Counted from the stretch's first letter, positions 52,852-61,325 are shown. The stretch is DNA of 64,000 bases from JANQGH01 sp039819285 (GCA_039819285.1 JBCBSH010000002.1:14998-78997), one strand, 5' to 3'. The notes: generated from the sequence alone by a model not told the origin. Numbers and translations are program-made.

Positions 52852-53606
52852 CCGCCCAAACCGGGCGCGAGGGCCCGCAGTAACAGCAGCACGGCAGCGC
52901 CGGCGCAGAGAGCCAGCATCGCCGGGCGCATCCAGCCCCGATCGGTGAAATGGGTCAGCGAACCCGACAGCCAGATGCCGATCAGAAGTGCCGGCAACAG
53001 TTTGGCGCCGAGCAGAAGATCGGACCAGTCGAAGGCGCCGAACGCGGCCAGAGACAGGATCGAGACGATGCCGCCCGCCATCAAGAAGGCGGAGATATTC
53101 GCCCGCACCACGGCGCCGGGCGAATGCTGGTAGACGATCGCCATGGGCGGCGCGCCGACGGAGGTGATCGTGCCCATATAGCCCGAGGCGGCGCCGGCGA
53201 TGAAAAGGCTGCGTCGATTGAGTGCGAAGCGCAGGCCGCTCAGGCTCAGCGCCACGGCCACCAGGATCAGCGCGGCAAAGACGATGAGGAACAGGCGCGG
53301 CGACAAGACGCTCGCCGTCAAGGCGCCGAGTATCGAGGCCAGCACCCGCCCGCCCAGCGCGTAACCCAGATTGCCCAGCCTCAAATCCTGCCGGTCCCGT
53401 ATCGCCACGATCAGCGACGTCAGGACAGCGAGTACCAACAGCGGGCCCGGCACCAGGACCGGGTCGAGCACCGCCAGAATCGGTGCCGAAACGATACCGA
53501 AACCTACCCCGATCGATGCCTGGGCAACGGCGGCCACGACGATGGTGGCAAAGGCCAGCAGATAGACCAGCCAGTCCACCGTCAGATAGGCGGCTAGGTC
53601 ATCCAT
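52848..53606 (-). CDS. TSUP family anion transporter (TauE/SafE type)
   Basis: A 252-aa membrane protein with about eight hydrophobic segments and the TSUP repeat features AQASIGVGFGIVSAPIL near the start and FIAGAASGYMGTITSVGAPPMAIVYQH in the middle. Members export sulfite, sulfoacetate or other organic anions. In the minus-strand orientation it shares the region 53607-54072 with the Dpp-type operon and has operator copy 3 about 150 bases upstream. No clear ribosome site precedes the ATG at 53606. Confidence 0.85.
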   Translation of the reverse strand: MDDLAAYLTVDWLVYLLAFATIVVAAVAQASIGVGFGIVSAPILAVLDPVLVPGPLLVLAVLTSLIVAIRDRQDLRLGNLGYALGGRVLASILGALTASVLSPRLFLIVFAALILVAVALSLSGLRFALNRRSLFIAGAASGYMGTITSVGAPPMAIVYQHSPGAVVRANISAFLMAGGIVSILSLAAFGAFDWSDLLLGAKLLPALLIGIWLSGSLTHFTDRGWMRPAMLALCAGAAVLLLLRALAPGLGG

Positions 53607-53753
53607 GAAGGAGATCGTTCAAGAGCACGGCCTGTTTGGGCATCAAAATGGGGTAGTCCCGCCTTGCGAAACGCGACGCGACGGGATGGCACTCCGTCGC
53701 GCAAAACGGCTTTGCAGATCCGTATAACCAGCCCTTGGTGCAGCGTCCAGAAT

Positions 53754-53764
53754 TTGTATACCAA
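53754..53764. promoter_or_regulatory. GTATAC-type operator, copy 3 (TTGTATACCAA)
   Basis: TTGTATACCAA is the exact inverse of copy 2 and lies on the exporter side of the divergent region. The flanks (AATTTG before, CGCC after) are shared with copy 1. Confidence 0.7.
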
Positions 53765-53909
53765 CGCCGATGGCGGACACTGGGCCATGGGTTCGTCGAG
53801 GGTAACACGCCAAAGATGATACCGCTTCGGTGTCTCGCCTGTTGCAGCTGGAGCGGCTCTAAAGGCTCAGCTAATGAAATGATTTCCGATGGTTAGTTGC
53901 AATCCGAGG

Positions 53910-53936
53910 GTCTTGGGACACGAACAGGTCCCAGAC
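53910..53936. repeat. Inverted repeat in the 53.6-54.1 kb intergenic region
   Basis: TGGGAC (53914-53919) and GTCCCA (53928-53933) are inverted, with GTC/GAC flanks extending the arms past one bulge. The 466-base gap between the exporter and the binding-protein gene holds this, operator copies 3 and 4 and no gene I can support. Confidence 0.4.
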
Positions 53937-53981
53937 GCTTGACAGCCTCCCTTTCGGTACACCAGAGTCAGCAATCCTGGT

Positions 53982-53992
53982 GCGGTATACAA
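53982..53992. promoter_or_regulatory. GTATAC-type operator, copy 4 (GCGGTATACAA)
   Basis: GCGGTATACAA differs from copy 2 in its first two bases. It lies 81 bases before the binding-protein start, on the operon side of the divergent region. A TTGACA at 53939-53944 is too far upstream to pair with TATACA here. Confidence 0.6.
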
Positions 53993-54072
53993 AATCAAAA
54001 TCATCCTATCCGTCAGGTCCGGGCATCATGACCGGACAAGGTCTTTGGGATTCAACAGGAGGGCGAAACAAG

Positions 54073-55548
54073 ATGCATGCACGATGGAGCTTTAGGGCAC
54101 TGGCACTCGCGGCCGCGCTGACCGCCACGGGCCCGGTCTGGGCGCAGGAAATCGCGATCGCGATCGGCTCGGAACCCACAACGCTCGACCCGCAACTGCG
54201 CGACGATGGCGGCGAGCGCGCCATCACCGACAACATCTTCGAGACGCTGCTGTTCCGCGACGCCGATGGTTCGTTGCGGCCCAGCCTTGCGGCGTCCATG
54301 CCGGTCCAGGTCGATGAAACGACTTGGGAAATCGACCTGCGCGACGGCGTCAGCTTCCACAATGGCGAACCGTTCAACGCCGACGCGGCGGCCTTCAGCG
54401 TGAACCGCATCATCGATCCGGAGTTCAACTCCGAACAGTCGTCCTTCTTCGCCTCGATCACTGGGGCCTCGGCCGTCGATGGCGACACGATCCGCATCAC
54501 CACGGATGGGCCGGATCCGATCCTGCCGGCGCGGCTTTACTGGATGAAGATGGTGCCACCGGGCGCTGCTGAATCGGAGGATTTCGCCTCCAACCCCGTA
54601 GGCACCGGGCCCTATCAGTTCGTCGATTGGAACCGGGGCTCTTCCATCGAACTGGCCGCCAACCCGGACTATTGGGGCGAGGCGCCCAGCATCCAGGACG
54701 TCGAATTCCGGTTTATCAGCGAGTTCGGCACGAGGTTGTCCAGCCTGCTGTCCGGCGAGACGGACCTTATCACGAACCTATTGCCGGAATTCGTCGGGCA
54801 GGTTCCGCGGGCGGTGTCGGTCAGCGGGCTTGAGCTGCCGATCGTCATTTTGAACGCCGATGACGGGCCGACCGCCGACGCCCGTGTGCGCCAGGCGCTC
54901 AACATGGCGATCGATCACGAGGCGTTGGCGGAATCGCTCTTCGCCGGCTACGCCGAGGTCGCCCAGGGCCAGCTCATGGCACCGCCCTTCTTCGGCTTCA
55001 ACCCTGACATTCCCGGCTACAGCTTTGACCCAGACCGGGCGCGCGAGCTGATTTCCGAGGCGGGTGCCGAAGGTGCCGAGATCGAGCTGGTCGGCACGGC
55101 CGGCCGCTGGTTGAAAGACCGGGAGATGATCGAGGTCATCGCATCGTACTGGGAGGACATCGGCGTCCAACCCAACGTGCGCATCTTTGAGTTCGGCGAG
55201 TATCTGAACCGCCTCTTCGATCGGGAAACCCGCGCGGACGCGATCTTCGTCGTGTCGTCCAACGAACTGCTCGACGCGGACCGTCCGCTCAGCGCCTATT
55301 ACCATCTCGACGGCATCGGCGCCTCGAACACGGATGAGGAGATGGCGAACTGGATCGTCGAGGCGCGCAGCGAGACCGATGTCGACGCCCGCGAGGCGTT
55401 GTATCATCAGGCGCTGGAACGGGCGTATGACGAGGCCTATTTCGCCTTCCTCTTGAACATCAACGACATCTACGGCACGTCCGAGCGGTTACAGTGGGAG
55501 CCGCGCGTGGACGCCAAGCTGCTGGTGTCGACGATGTCCGTCGAGTAG
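54073..55548 (+). CDS. Dpp/Opp-type ABC transporter substrate-binding protein
   Basis: A 491-aa family 5 binding protein. It has a signal peptide (ALALAAALTATGPVWA, cut before QE). EIAIAIGSEPTTLDPQLRDDGGERAITDNIFETLL, WEIDLRDGVSFHNGEPFNADAAAFSVNRI and NPVGTGPYQFVDW are family landmarks. These proteins bind peptides but also many other ligands (opines, glutathione, nickel, sugars). The start at MHARWSF has AGGAGGG upstream; the frame is open further. It heads the operon SBP-DppB-DppC-DppD-DppF. Confidence 0.9.
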   Translation: MHARWSFRALALAAALTATGPVWAQEIAIAIGSEPTTLDPQLRDDGGERAITDNIFETLLFRDADGSLRPSLAASMPVQVDETTWEIDLRDGVSFHNGEPFNADAAAFSVNRIIDPEFNSEQSSFFASITGASAVDGDTIRITTDGPDPILPARLYWMKMVPPGAAESEDFASNPVGTGPYQFVDWNRGSSIELAANPDYWGEAPSIQDVEFRFISEFGTRLSSLLSGETDLITNLLPEFVGQVPRAVSVSGLELPIVILNADDGPTADARVRQALNMAIDHEALAESLFAGYAEVAQGQLMAPPFFGFNPDIPGYSFDPDRARELISEAGAEGAEIELVGTAGRWLKDREMIEVIASYWEDIGVQPNVRIFEFGEYLNRLFDRETRADAIFVVSSNELLDADRPLSAYYHLDGIGASNTDEEMANWIVEARSETDVDAREALYHQALERAYDEAYFAFLLNINDIYGTSERLQWEPRVDAKLLVSTMSVE

Positions 55549-55563
55549 CCTTTGCGGAGGATG

Positions 55564-55611
55564 TCGGGGCGGGGACGCGGAGGCCCCGTCCCGATCCCGC
55601 CGGCTGGCGGG
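55564..55611 (+). terminator. Two back-to-back hairpins after the binding-protein gene
   Basis: An 11-bp stem (55564-55574 with 55584-55594, one G-U pair, 9-base loop) is followed directly by CCCGCC-GGCT-GGCGGG (55596-55611). No T-run follows. They lie between the binding-protein stop and the permease and probably set differential expression within the operon. Confidence 0.55.
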
Positions 55612-55653
55612 CGATAATCTGGTAGAGCGCGGCGTAGCAGGAAAGCCATCGCC

Positions 55654-56574
55654 ATGGGGCGCATGCTCCTCAAACGATGTTGGGACGGATTGATCGTCAT
55701 TCTCGGAGTGACGGTCGTCGTCTTCGTCATCACGCGCATGATCGGTGACCCGGTCGACATCATGCTGCCGCTGGAGGCGACGGAAGAACAGCGCGCCGCC
55801 TTCGAGGCGCAGTTGGGGCTCGACCGGCCGATCGTCGTGCAGTTCGTGAACTATGTCTGGGACCTGACCCGCTTCGATTTCGGCAATTCGCTATGGCTCG
55901 ACCGGCCGGCGCTCGACATCGTGTTCGAGCGGCTGCCGATCACACTCTTGTTGGTCGTAAGCTCGATCGTTCTGGCGACCGTCATCGCCATCCCGCTCGG
56001 TATCATCGCGGCGCTGAACCCCGGCAGCTTCATCGACCGGATCACCGTGATCTTGAGCCTCGTCGCCCTGTCGCTGCCCCAGTTCTGGCTGGGGCTGCTG
56101 CTGATCGTGCTGTTCTCCGTGACGCTGAGCTGGCTGCCCACCGGTGGCATCGGCGGCCTTTCCCATCTGGTTTTGCCGGCGGTCACGCTGGCACTGCCGG
56201 CCATGACGCGGCTGGTGATGGTCGTGCGCTCGCAAATGATCGACGAGCTAAACGCGCAATACATCAAGACCACCGAGGCCAAAGGCCTGTCGCAATTCCG
56301 CATCGTCGGCGTGCACGCCATGCGCAACGCCGCCGTGCCGGTGCTGACCCTGGTGGCGTGGGAGTTCATTCGTATCCTGTCCGGCTACACGGTCGTCGTG
56401 GAGACCGTGTTCGCCTGGCCGGGCCTCGGGCTGCTGGCCCTGCAGGCCATCCAAAGGCAGGATCTGGTTCTGTTGCAGGCCATCGTCTTCGTCATCGCCG
56501 TGATCGTTGTCGTGTTCAACTTCGGCGTCGACGTGATCTACAAGGCTATCGATCCCCGGATTAAGCTGGACTGA
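55654..56574 (+). CDS. Dpp/Opp-type ABC transporter permease (DppB)
   Basis: A 306-aa permease. The N-terminal anchor is CWDGLIVILGVTVVVFVITRMIGDP, and the EAA loop is NAQYIKTTEAKGLSQFRIVGVHAMRNAAVPVLTLVAWEF. The C-terminal VVFNFGVDVIYKAIDPRIKL is complete. AGGAAAGCC precedes the ATG at 55654. Unlike the operon at 25.8-29.2 kb, both permease genes here are intact. Confidence 0.9.
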   Translation: MGRMLLKRCWDGLIVILGVTVVVFVITRMIGDPVDIMLPLEATEEQRAAFEAQLGLDRPIVVQFVNYVWDLTRFDFGNSLWLDRPALDIVFERLPITLLLVVSSIVLATVIAIPLGIIAALNPGSFIDRITVILSLVALSLPQFWLGLLLIVLFSVTLSWLPTGGIGGLSHLVLPAVTLALPAMTRLVMVVRSQMIDELNAQYIKTTEAKGLSQFRIVGVHAMRNAAVPVLTLVAWEFIRILSGYTVVVETVFAWPGLGLLALQAIQRQDLVLLQAIVFVIAVIVVVFNFGVDVIYKAIDPRIKLD

Positions 56575-56578
56575 TCGC

Positions 56579-57607
56579 ATGATGGATCAAAGCGCCGAGA
56601 ACACCGCGGTTTCAGAGACCTCGTCGCACGAGACCGCTGCGGCGACCGCGATCGCGGCGGCGGCACCCGGCGGTTCGGCCGGCTTCCTGCGCGAGCTGTG
56701 GGCCGACAAGCCGGCCTTCCTCGGCATGGTGGTCCTGCTGCTGTTGGTGTTCATGGCGGTCTTCGCGCCCTTGCTGGCGCCGTATGATCCGGCGGACCAG
56801 TCCTTGCGCGATCGGTTGGTTCCGCCCGTCTGGCAAGAGGGCGGCAGTTGGGCCCACGTGCTGGGCACGGACCATCTGGGCCGCGACATGCTCAGCCGCA
56901 TCATCTACGGCGCCCGCATCTCCCTGGTCGTCGGCGTGGCCGTGGTCGCGCTGGCCGGCGCCTTCGGCGTCGCGATCGGGCTGGTCGCGGGCTATTTCGG
57001 CGGCCGTGTCGATGCCGCACTGATGCGCTTCGTCGACACGCTGATCGCCTTTCCGGGCCTTCTTCTGGCGCTGGTGATCCTGGCGGTGATCGGCCCGTCT
57101 ATCACCACCGTCATCATCGTGCTCGCACTGAACGGCTGGATGGTCTATGCGCGAATGACGCGCGGCATCGTCCTGTCCGTGCGCCAACTACCATACGTCG
57201 ATGCCGCGGAGATGGTCGGCAGCCGTTTTGGCCGGGTGATCGGCCTGCACATCCTGCCCAACCTGATCTCGCCACTGCTCACGCTCGGCATCCTGGAGTT
57301 CGCGCGCATCGTCCTGGCCGAGGCGGCCCTGTCGTTCCTCGGCCTCGGCATCCAGCCGCCGGCGACCTCCTGGGGCCTCGATGTCGCCAGTGGCAAGGAC
57401 TATCTGTTCATCGCCTGGTGGCTGGTCACGCTACCGGGTCTGGCCATCGCGATCACGGTCTTGGCGATCAACCTGGTGGCAAGCTGGGCGCGCGTGACCT
57501 CCGACCCGCAGGAGCGCGAGAAGCGCTTCGCCCGCTCGGTCGCGGCGCGGCTGCGCAGGCGCCAGCATCGACGGACCACAGTCCGATCGCCGGAACCGGC
57601 GGAATGA
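56579..57607 (+). CDS. Dpp/Opp-type ABC transporter permease (DppC)
   Basis: A 342-aa permease, somewhat long because of an Ala/Ser-rich N-terminal tail and an Arg-rich C-terminal tail. GTDHLGRDMLSRIIYGARISLVVGVAVVALAG is the DppC hallmark; the EAA-like loop is QLPYVDAAEMVGSRFGRVIGLHILPNLISPLLTLGILEF, followed by AEAALSFLGLGIQPPATSWG. This is the segment missing from the broken dppC at 25842-26592. It overlaps the ATPase gene by four bases. Confidence 0.9.
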   Translation: MMDQSAENTAVSETSSHETAAATAIAAAAPGGSAGFLRELWADKPAFLGMVVLLLLVFMAVFAPLLAPYDPADQSLRDRLVPPVWQEGGSWAHVLGTDHLGRDMLSRIIYGARISLVVGVAVVALAGAFGVAIGLVAGYFGGRVDAALMRFVDTLIAFPGLLLALVILAVIGPSITTVIIVLALNGWMVYARMTRGIVLSVRQLPYVDAAEMVGSRFGRVIGLHILPNLISPLLTLGILEFARIVLAEAALSFLGLGIQPPATSWGLDVASGKDYLFIAWWLVTLPGLAIAITVLAINLVASWARVTSDPQEREKRFARSVAARLRRRQHRRTTVRSPEPAE

Positions 57608-58623
57608 GCGGACCGCCGCTGCTCGAAATCGACGGTCTGCGGGTCCATTTCACGACCCGTCGCGGTGTCGTGCAGGCGGTCCGTGGCGTCTCGCTCTCCA
57701 TCGGACGCGGCGAAACCCTGGCCCTGGTCGGCGAAAGCGGTTCCGGCAAGAGCGTGACGTCCCAGGCAGCCATGGGCCTGGTCCACGTGCCGGGCGAAAT
57801 CGTCGGCGGCGACATTCGCTGGAAGGGCCGGTCCCTGCTGGGTAGCAGCGGCGCCTCGTTTGCCCGCTCCGTCAGGGGGCGCGAGATGGCGATGATCTTC
57901 CAGGACGCCATGACCTCGCTGAACCCGCTGTTCCCCTGCGGCACCCAGATCACGGAGGTGCTGCGCCGCCATCTCGGCATGTCGAAACGCGCCGCACGGA
58001 CCCGCGCGAAAGACCTGCTGGATCTCGTCGGGATCAACGCGCCGGACAAGCGGCTCGACCAGTATCCGTTCCAGATGTCCGGCGGCATGCGCCAGCGCAT
58101 CATGATCGCCATGGCGCTTGCCTGCGAGCCCGAACTGCTGATTGCCGATGAGCCGACCACGGCTCTCGATGTCACGATCCAGGCCCAGATCCTCGACCTC
58201 TTGGAAGATCTTCAGTCCCGCCTCGGCCTGTCCGTCATCTTGATCACCCATGATCTGGGCGTGGTGGCCGGGCTGTGCCGGCGCGTGTCGGTGATGTATG
58301 GCGGCCGGATCGTCGAGGAGGCTGCGGCCGACGCCCTGTTCGCCAACCCGGCCCATCCCTATACGATGGGCCTGTTGCGCTCGACGCCTCGGCTCGACGG
58401 ACGGGCGGACCGGATGATCGCGATCGACGGCAGGCCGCCGGATATGGGCAACCCGCCCAAGGGCTGCGCCTTCGAACCGCGCTGCCCGGCCGCGCGCGAA
58501 GACTGTGCGATCGATCCGGCAATGACGGCCGTGGCGCCCGGGCGGCGCGCGGCTTGTCACCACCCCTTCACCGGTTCGTGGGCCAATCCGGAACCGAGCG
58601 GGGTCGCCCTTGGCGCAGACTGA
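57604..58623 (+). CDS. Dpp/Opp-type ABC transporter ATP-binding protein (DppD)
   Basis: A 339-aa ATPase. Walker A is GESGSGKSV, the signature MSGGMRQRIMIAMALA and Walker B LLIADEPTTALDV. The C-terminal Cys-containing motif is GCAFEPRCPAAREDCA. The ATG overlaps the DppC stop as ATGA, and the gene overlaps DppF by 14 bases. Confidence 0.92.
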   Translation: MSGPPLLEIDGLRVHFTTRRGVVQAVRGVSLSIGRGETLALVGESGSGKSVTSQAAMGLVHVPGEIVGGDIRWKGRSLLGSSGASFARSVRGREMAMIFQDAMTSLNPLFPCGTQITEVLRRHLGMSKRAARTRAKDLLDLVGINAPDKRLDQYPFQMSGGMRQRIMIAMALACEPELLIADEPTTALDVTIQAQILDLLEDLQSRLGLSVILITHDLGVVAGLCRRVSVMYGGRIVEEAAADALFANPAHPYTMGLLRSTPRLDGRADRMIAIDGRPPDMGNPPKGCAFEPRCPAAREDCAIDPAMTAVAPGRRAACHHPFTGSWANPEPSGVALGAD

Positions 58624-59614
58624 GGCTGAGAAGCCTGGCAACCCACTGGTCGAGGTCGATAACCTATCGGTGCGTTTTCCCGGCGGGCGCGCGGGCTTTT
58701 GGGGGCAACAGCGTCTCCACGTCCACGCCGTTGACGATGTCAGCTTCGCCATTCAGCAGGGCGAAACCTTGGGGCTGGTGGGCGAAAGCGGTTCGGGCAA
58801 GACAACGCTTGGCCGCGCGGTGTTGCGCCGGGTGCCGGTGCACGAAGGCCACATCCGGTTCGACGGCGCGGACATCACCCAGACGGAGGGCCAGGCCCTG
58901 CGCCAGCTGCGCCGGCACATGCAGCTGATCTTTCAGGACCCGTACGCCAGCCTCAATCCGCGCATGCGCGTGCTCGATCTGGTGGCCGAACCGCTGGTCG
59001 TGCACGGGCTGGTCAGGAACCGCGACGAAGCGGCGGGCCAGGTGGCCGAACTGCTGGATCTTGTCGGCCTGCCGACGGACACGCTCGACCGGTATCCGCA
59101 TGCCTTCTCCGGCGGTCAGCGCCAACGCATCGTCATCGCCCGTGCACTGGCCCTACATCCCCGGTTCATCGTGGCCGATGAGCCGGTCTCGGCGCTTGAC
59201 GTGTCGGTTCGCGCCCAGGTCGTGAACCTGCTTCAGGACCTTCAGCGGGACCTGGGCCTGACCTATCTGTTCATCGCCCACGATCTCAGCGTCGTGCAAC
59301 ACATCTCCAGCCGGATCGCGATCATGTATGCCGGCTGTCTTGTGGAGATCGGGCCGGCCGAAACGATCTATGAAGACCCCAAACACCCCTATACCGAGGC
59401 GCTGCTGTCCGCCGTGCCGGTGCCGGACCCGGTGCAGGAGCGACAGCGCAAGCGCATCGTCTATGAGGGCGAGGTGCCAAACCCGATGATGCCGCCCGAC
59501 GGCTGCCGGTTCCAGGGCCGCTGCCCCCTGGTCACCGACATTTGCCGACGCCAGACGCCTCCGCTTGAAGAAAAATCGACCGGCCATTTCGCGGCCTGTT
59601 GGAACCGTCATTGA
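58610..59614 (+). CDS. Dpp/Opp-type ABC transporter ATP-binding protein (DppF)
   Basis: A 334-aa ATPase with GESGSGKTTLGRAVLRR, FSGGQRQRIVIARALA and FIVADEPVSALDVS, and the terminal CRFQGRCPLVTDICRRQ motif. The start is a TTG at 58610 within the DppD gene. It completes the transporter. Confidence 0.9.
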   Translation: MAQTEAEKPGNPLVEVDNLSVRFPGGRAGFWGQQRLHVHAVDDVSFAIQQGETLGLVGESGSGKTTLGRAVLRRVPVHEGHIRFDGADITQTEGQALRQLRRHMQLIFQDPYASLNPRMRVLDLVAEPLVVHGLVRNRDEAAGQVAELLDLVGLPTDTLDRYPHAFSGGQRQRIVIARALALHPRFIVADEPVSALDVSVRAQVVNLLQDLQRDLGLTYLFIAHDLSVVQHISSRIAIMYAGCLVEIGPAETIYEDPKHPYTEALLSAVPVPDPVQERQRKRIVYEGEVPNPMMPPDGCRFQGRCPLVTDICRRQTPPLEEKSTGHFAACWNRH

Positions 59615-59633
59615 CCCATGAGAGAGACCCGTC

Positions 59634-59894
59634 ATGACCGCCTTCACGCCCATCGTCACAGGCTCCTTCGCCGCGCTGAACACGCCGATGAACGGTGATT
59701 TCAGCATCGACCATCCGGGCTTTGGCACACTGTTGGATTTCCAGCGCGAGGCCGGCACGTCGGCCGTCTTGATCATGGGTTCGTCCGGCGAGGTCAGCAT
59801 GCTGTCGCCCGATGAGCGGCGCACCATCGTGCGCAGCCCTGGGCTCGATACGGCGTACGACTACCGCGCCGAACCTGTCCTGGCGGCGGAGTAA
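59634..59894 (+). pseudogene. DapA-family (dihydrodipicolinate synthase-like) remnant with internal deletion
   Basis: The first 67 residues are a good DapA-family N-terminus (GSFAALNTPMNGDFSIDHPGF, SAVLIMGSSGEVSMLSPDERR), including the GxxGE pyruvate-binding motif. The family is about 290-300 aa, but this frame ends at 86 aa. After TIVR at about 59835 the sequence jumps to SPGLDTAYDYRAEPVLAAE, which could be the original C-terminus. The catalytic Lys and Tyr barrel strands are gone. It has a normal position 19 bases after DppF and a ribosome site, so a gene of this pathway was probably lost by an in-frame deletion. Confidence 0.7.
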
Positions 59895-59899
59895 GCCGC

Positions 59900-60661
59900 G
59901 TGGCCACGACACACGAACGGGTGGTGCTGATCACCGGTGCCGCCAGCGGCATCGGCGCGGCAACGGCTTTGCGACTGGCGGCGCCGGACGCGGCCCTGTT
60001 TCTAACCACACGCGCCAATGAGGACGGGCTTGCGGCGACGGTTGACGCGGCAGCCGCCAAGGGGGCGAACGTGGCCCACGCGCTGGCCGACCTGGCCGAG
60101 CCGGCATCGGTCGACCAACTGGTGGCCTCGGCGCGTGAGGCCTTGGGATCCATCGACCAGATCGTCTGCAATGCCGGCCGCGCCCAGAAATCCCAGTTCG
60201 GCGATTTCGGCCGCACCGATCTTGGCACCGCCTTCGGTGTCAACACCGTCCCCTTTGTCGAGCTGGTCTCCGCCTGCCGGGCCGATCTGGAGGCCTCGTC
60301 CTGGGGCCGGGTGGTGGCGCTAAGCTCGTTTGTGGCCAACGATTTCGGCGTCAACGGCACGATCTTTCCCGTGACCGCTGCCTCCAAGGCGGCCTTGGAA
60401 GCCTTGGCCCGGTCGCTGGCCTTCCAACTGGCGCCAAGCGGTACCACGGTCAACTGCGTGGCGCCCGGCTATACCCGCAAGGTTGGCGGCCACGCCGCAC
60501 TGCCGCCCAAGGCCTGGGAGGACGCGGCGCGGGCCACCCCGTCGGGCCGCATCGCCGAGCCGGCCGACATCGCCGCCGCCATCGATTTCCTTCTGTCGCG
60601 CGATGCCGCCCACATCACGGGCCAAATCCTGCGGGTGGATGGCGGCCTGTCGCTGCTTTGA
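59900..60661 (+). CDS. SDR-fold protein lacking the catalytic Tyr
   Basis: A 253-aa SDR. Cofactor motif TGAASGIGAATA, NAG at residues 91-93 and Ser142/143 in ALSSFVANDFG are present, and Lys163 is in AASKAALEAL. The residue four before that Lys is Thr159, where classical SDRs have Tyr (TAASK in place of YxxxK). DGGLSLL is at the C-terminus. The protein may have altered chemistry or a binding role. The GTG at 59900 follows GGAG and lies five bases after the dapA-like remnant. Confidence 0.75.
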   Translation: MATTHERVVLITGAASGIGAATALRLAAPDAALFLTTRANEDGLAATVDAAAAKGANVAHALADLAEPASVDQLVASAREALGSIDQIVCNAGRAQKSQFGDFGRTDLGTAFGVNTVPFVELVSACRADLEASSWGRVVALSSFVANDFGVNGTIFPVTAASKAALEALARSLAFQLAPSGTTVNCVAPGYTRKVGGHAALPPKAWEDAARATPSGRIAEPADIAAAIDFLLSRDAAHITGQILRVDGGLSLL

Positions 60662-60795
60662 GAAGTCTCGCGCCGCAGGGTGGCAGGCGCGATGCAAATC
60701 TGCCCCGAGCGCCCGGCACTGTTCGCTGGACGACAAATCGCCGGAGCGATCTGCCTTAGCGTTTCTCCGCTAACGACGATGCTGCGGAGTCACTC

Positions 60796-61314
60796 ATGGC
60801 GATGCCCACGGGCGAGGCCGTCCTCAACAAGATGAAAGAAAACAACGTCACCCATGCGGTGACGGTGCCGGACTGGATCCAGATCGGTTTGCACCAGGCG
60901 CTTGTTGCGGATGGTGAGATCGAAATGGTCCCGTTTTGCACCGAGGACGAGGCGATCACGGCGGGGGTCGGGCTGCATATCGGCGGCAAGCGCGCCGTGG
61001 TTGTCGTCCAGAACCAGGGGCTTTATGCCGGGCTGAACGCGCTTCGCGCCATCGGGCTCGATGCGGGGATGCCGCTGGTTTTGTTCATCGGACAGTTCGG
61101 GCGCGAGATCGCAGCGTTCACGCCCGATCCGGCGAAGTCCGCACGCCGCGTCGTGCGGATTCTGGAACCCGTGCTCGACGCGGTCGAGGTCCCGCACTGG
61201 CGGATCGAGAGTGCCGAGGATCTCGGTGGGATCGATGCGGCGTTCGATCGGGCCTACCGCGATTCCTGGCCCGCCGCCGTCATCTTCGGCCAAAACCTGC
61301 CGCTGCAGCATTGA
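60796..61314 (+). CDS. TPP-dependent decarboxylase, PYR-domain subunit (ComD-like)
   Basis: A 172-aa half-enzyme matching the N-terminal (pyrimidine-binding) domain of sulfopyruvate or phosphonopyruvate decarboxylases: VTVPDWIQIGLHQALVADGEIEMVPFCTEDEAITAGVGLHIGGKRAVVVVQNQGLYAGLNALRAI. The Glu in CTEDEA activates the thiamine ring. It must pair with the PP-domain subunit that follows after 11 bases. GGAGTCACTC precedes the ATG. Confidence 0.82.
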   Translation: MAMPTGEAVLNKMKENNVTHAVTVPDWIQIGLHQALVADGEIEMVPFCTEDEAITAGVGLHIGGKRAVVVVQNQGLYAGLNALRAIGLDAGMPLVLFIGQFGREIAAFTPDPAKSARRVVRILEPVLDAVEVPHWRIESAEDLGGIDAAFDRAYRDSWPAAVIFGQNLPLQH

Positions 61315-61325
61315 GGAGGCACCTG

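Noticed and set aside
53594..53808. Short minus-strand frames of 64-69 codons before the TSUP gene
   Set aside because: They have no ribosome site, Arg-rich shadow-like composition, and would cover operator copy 3.
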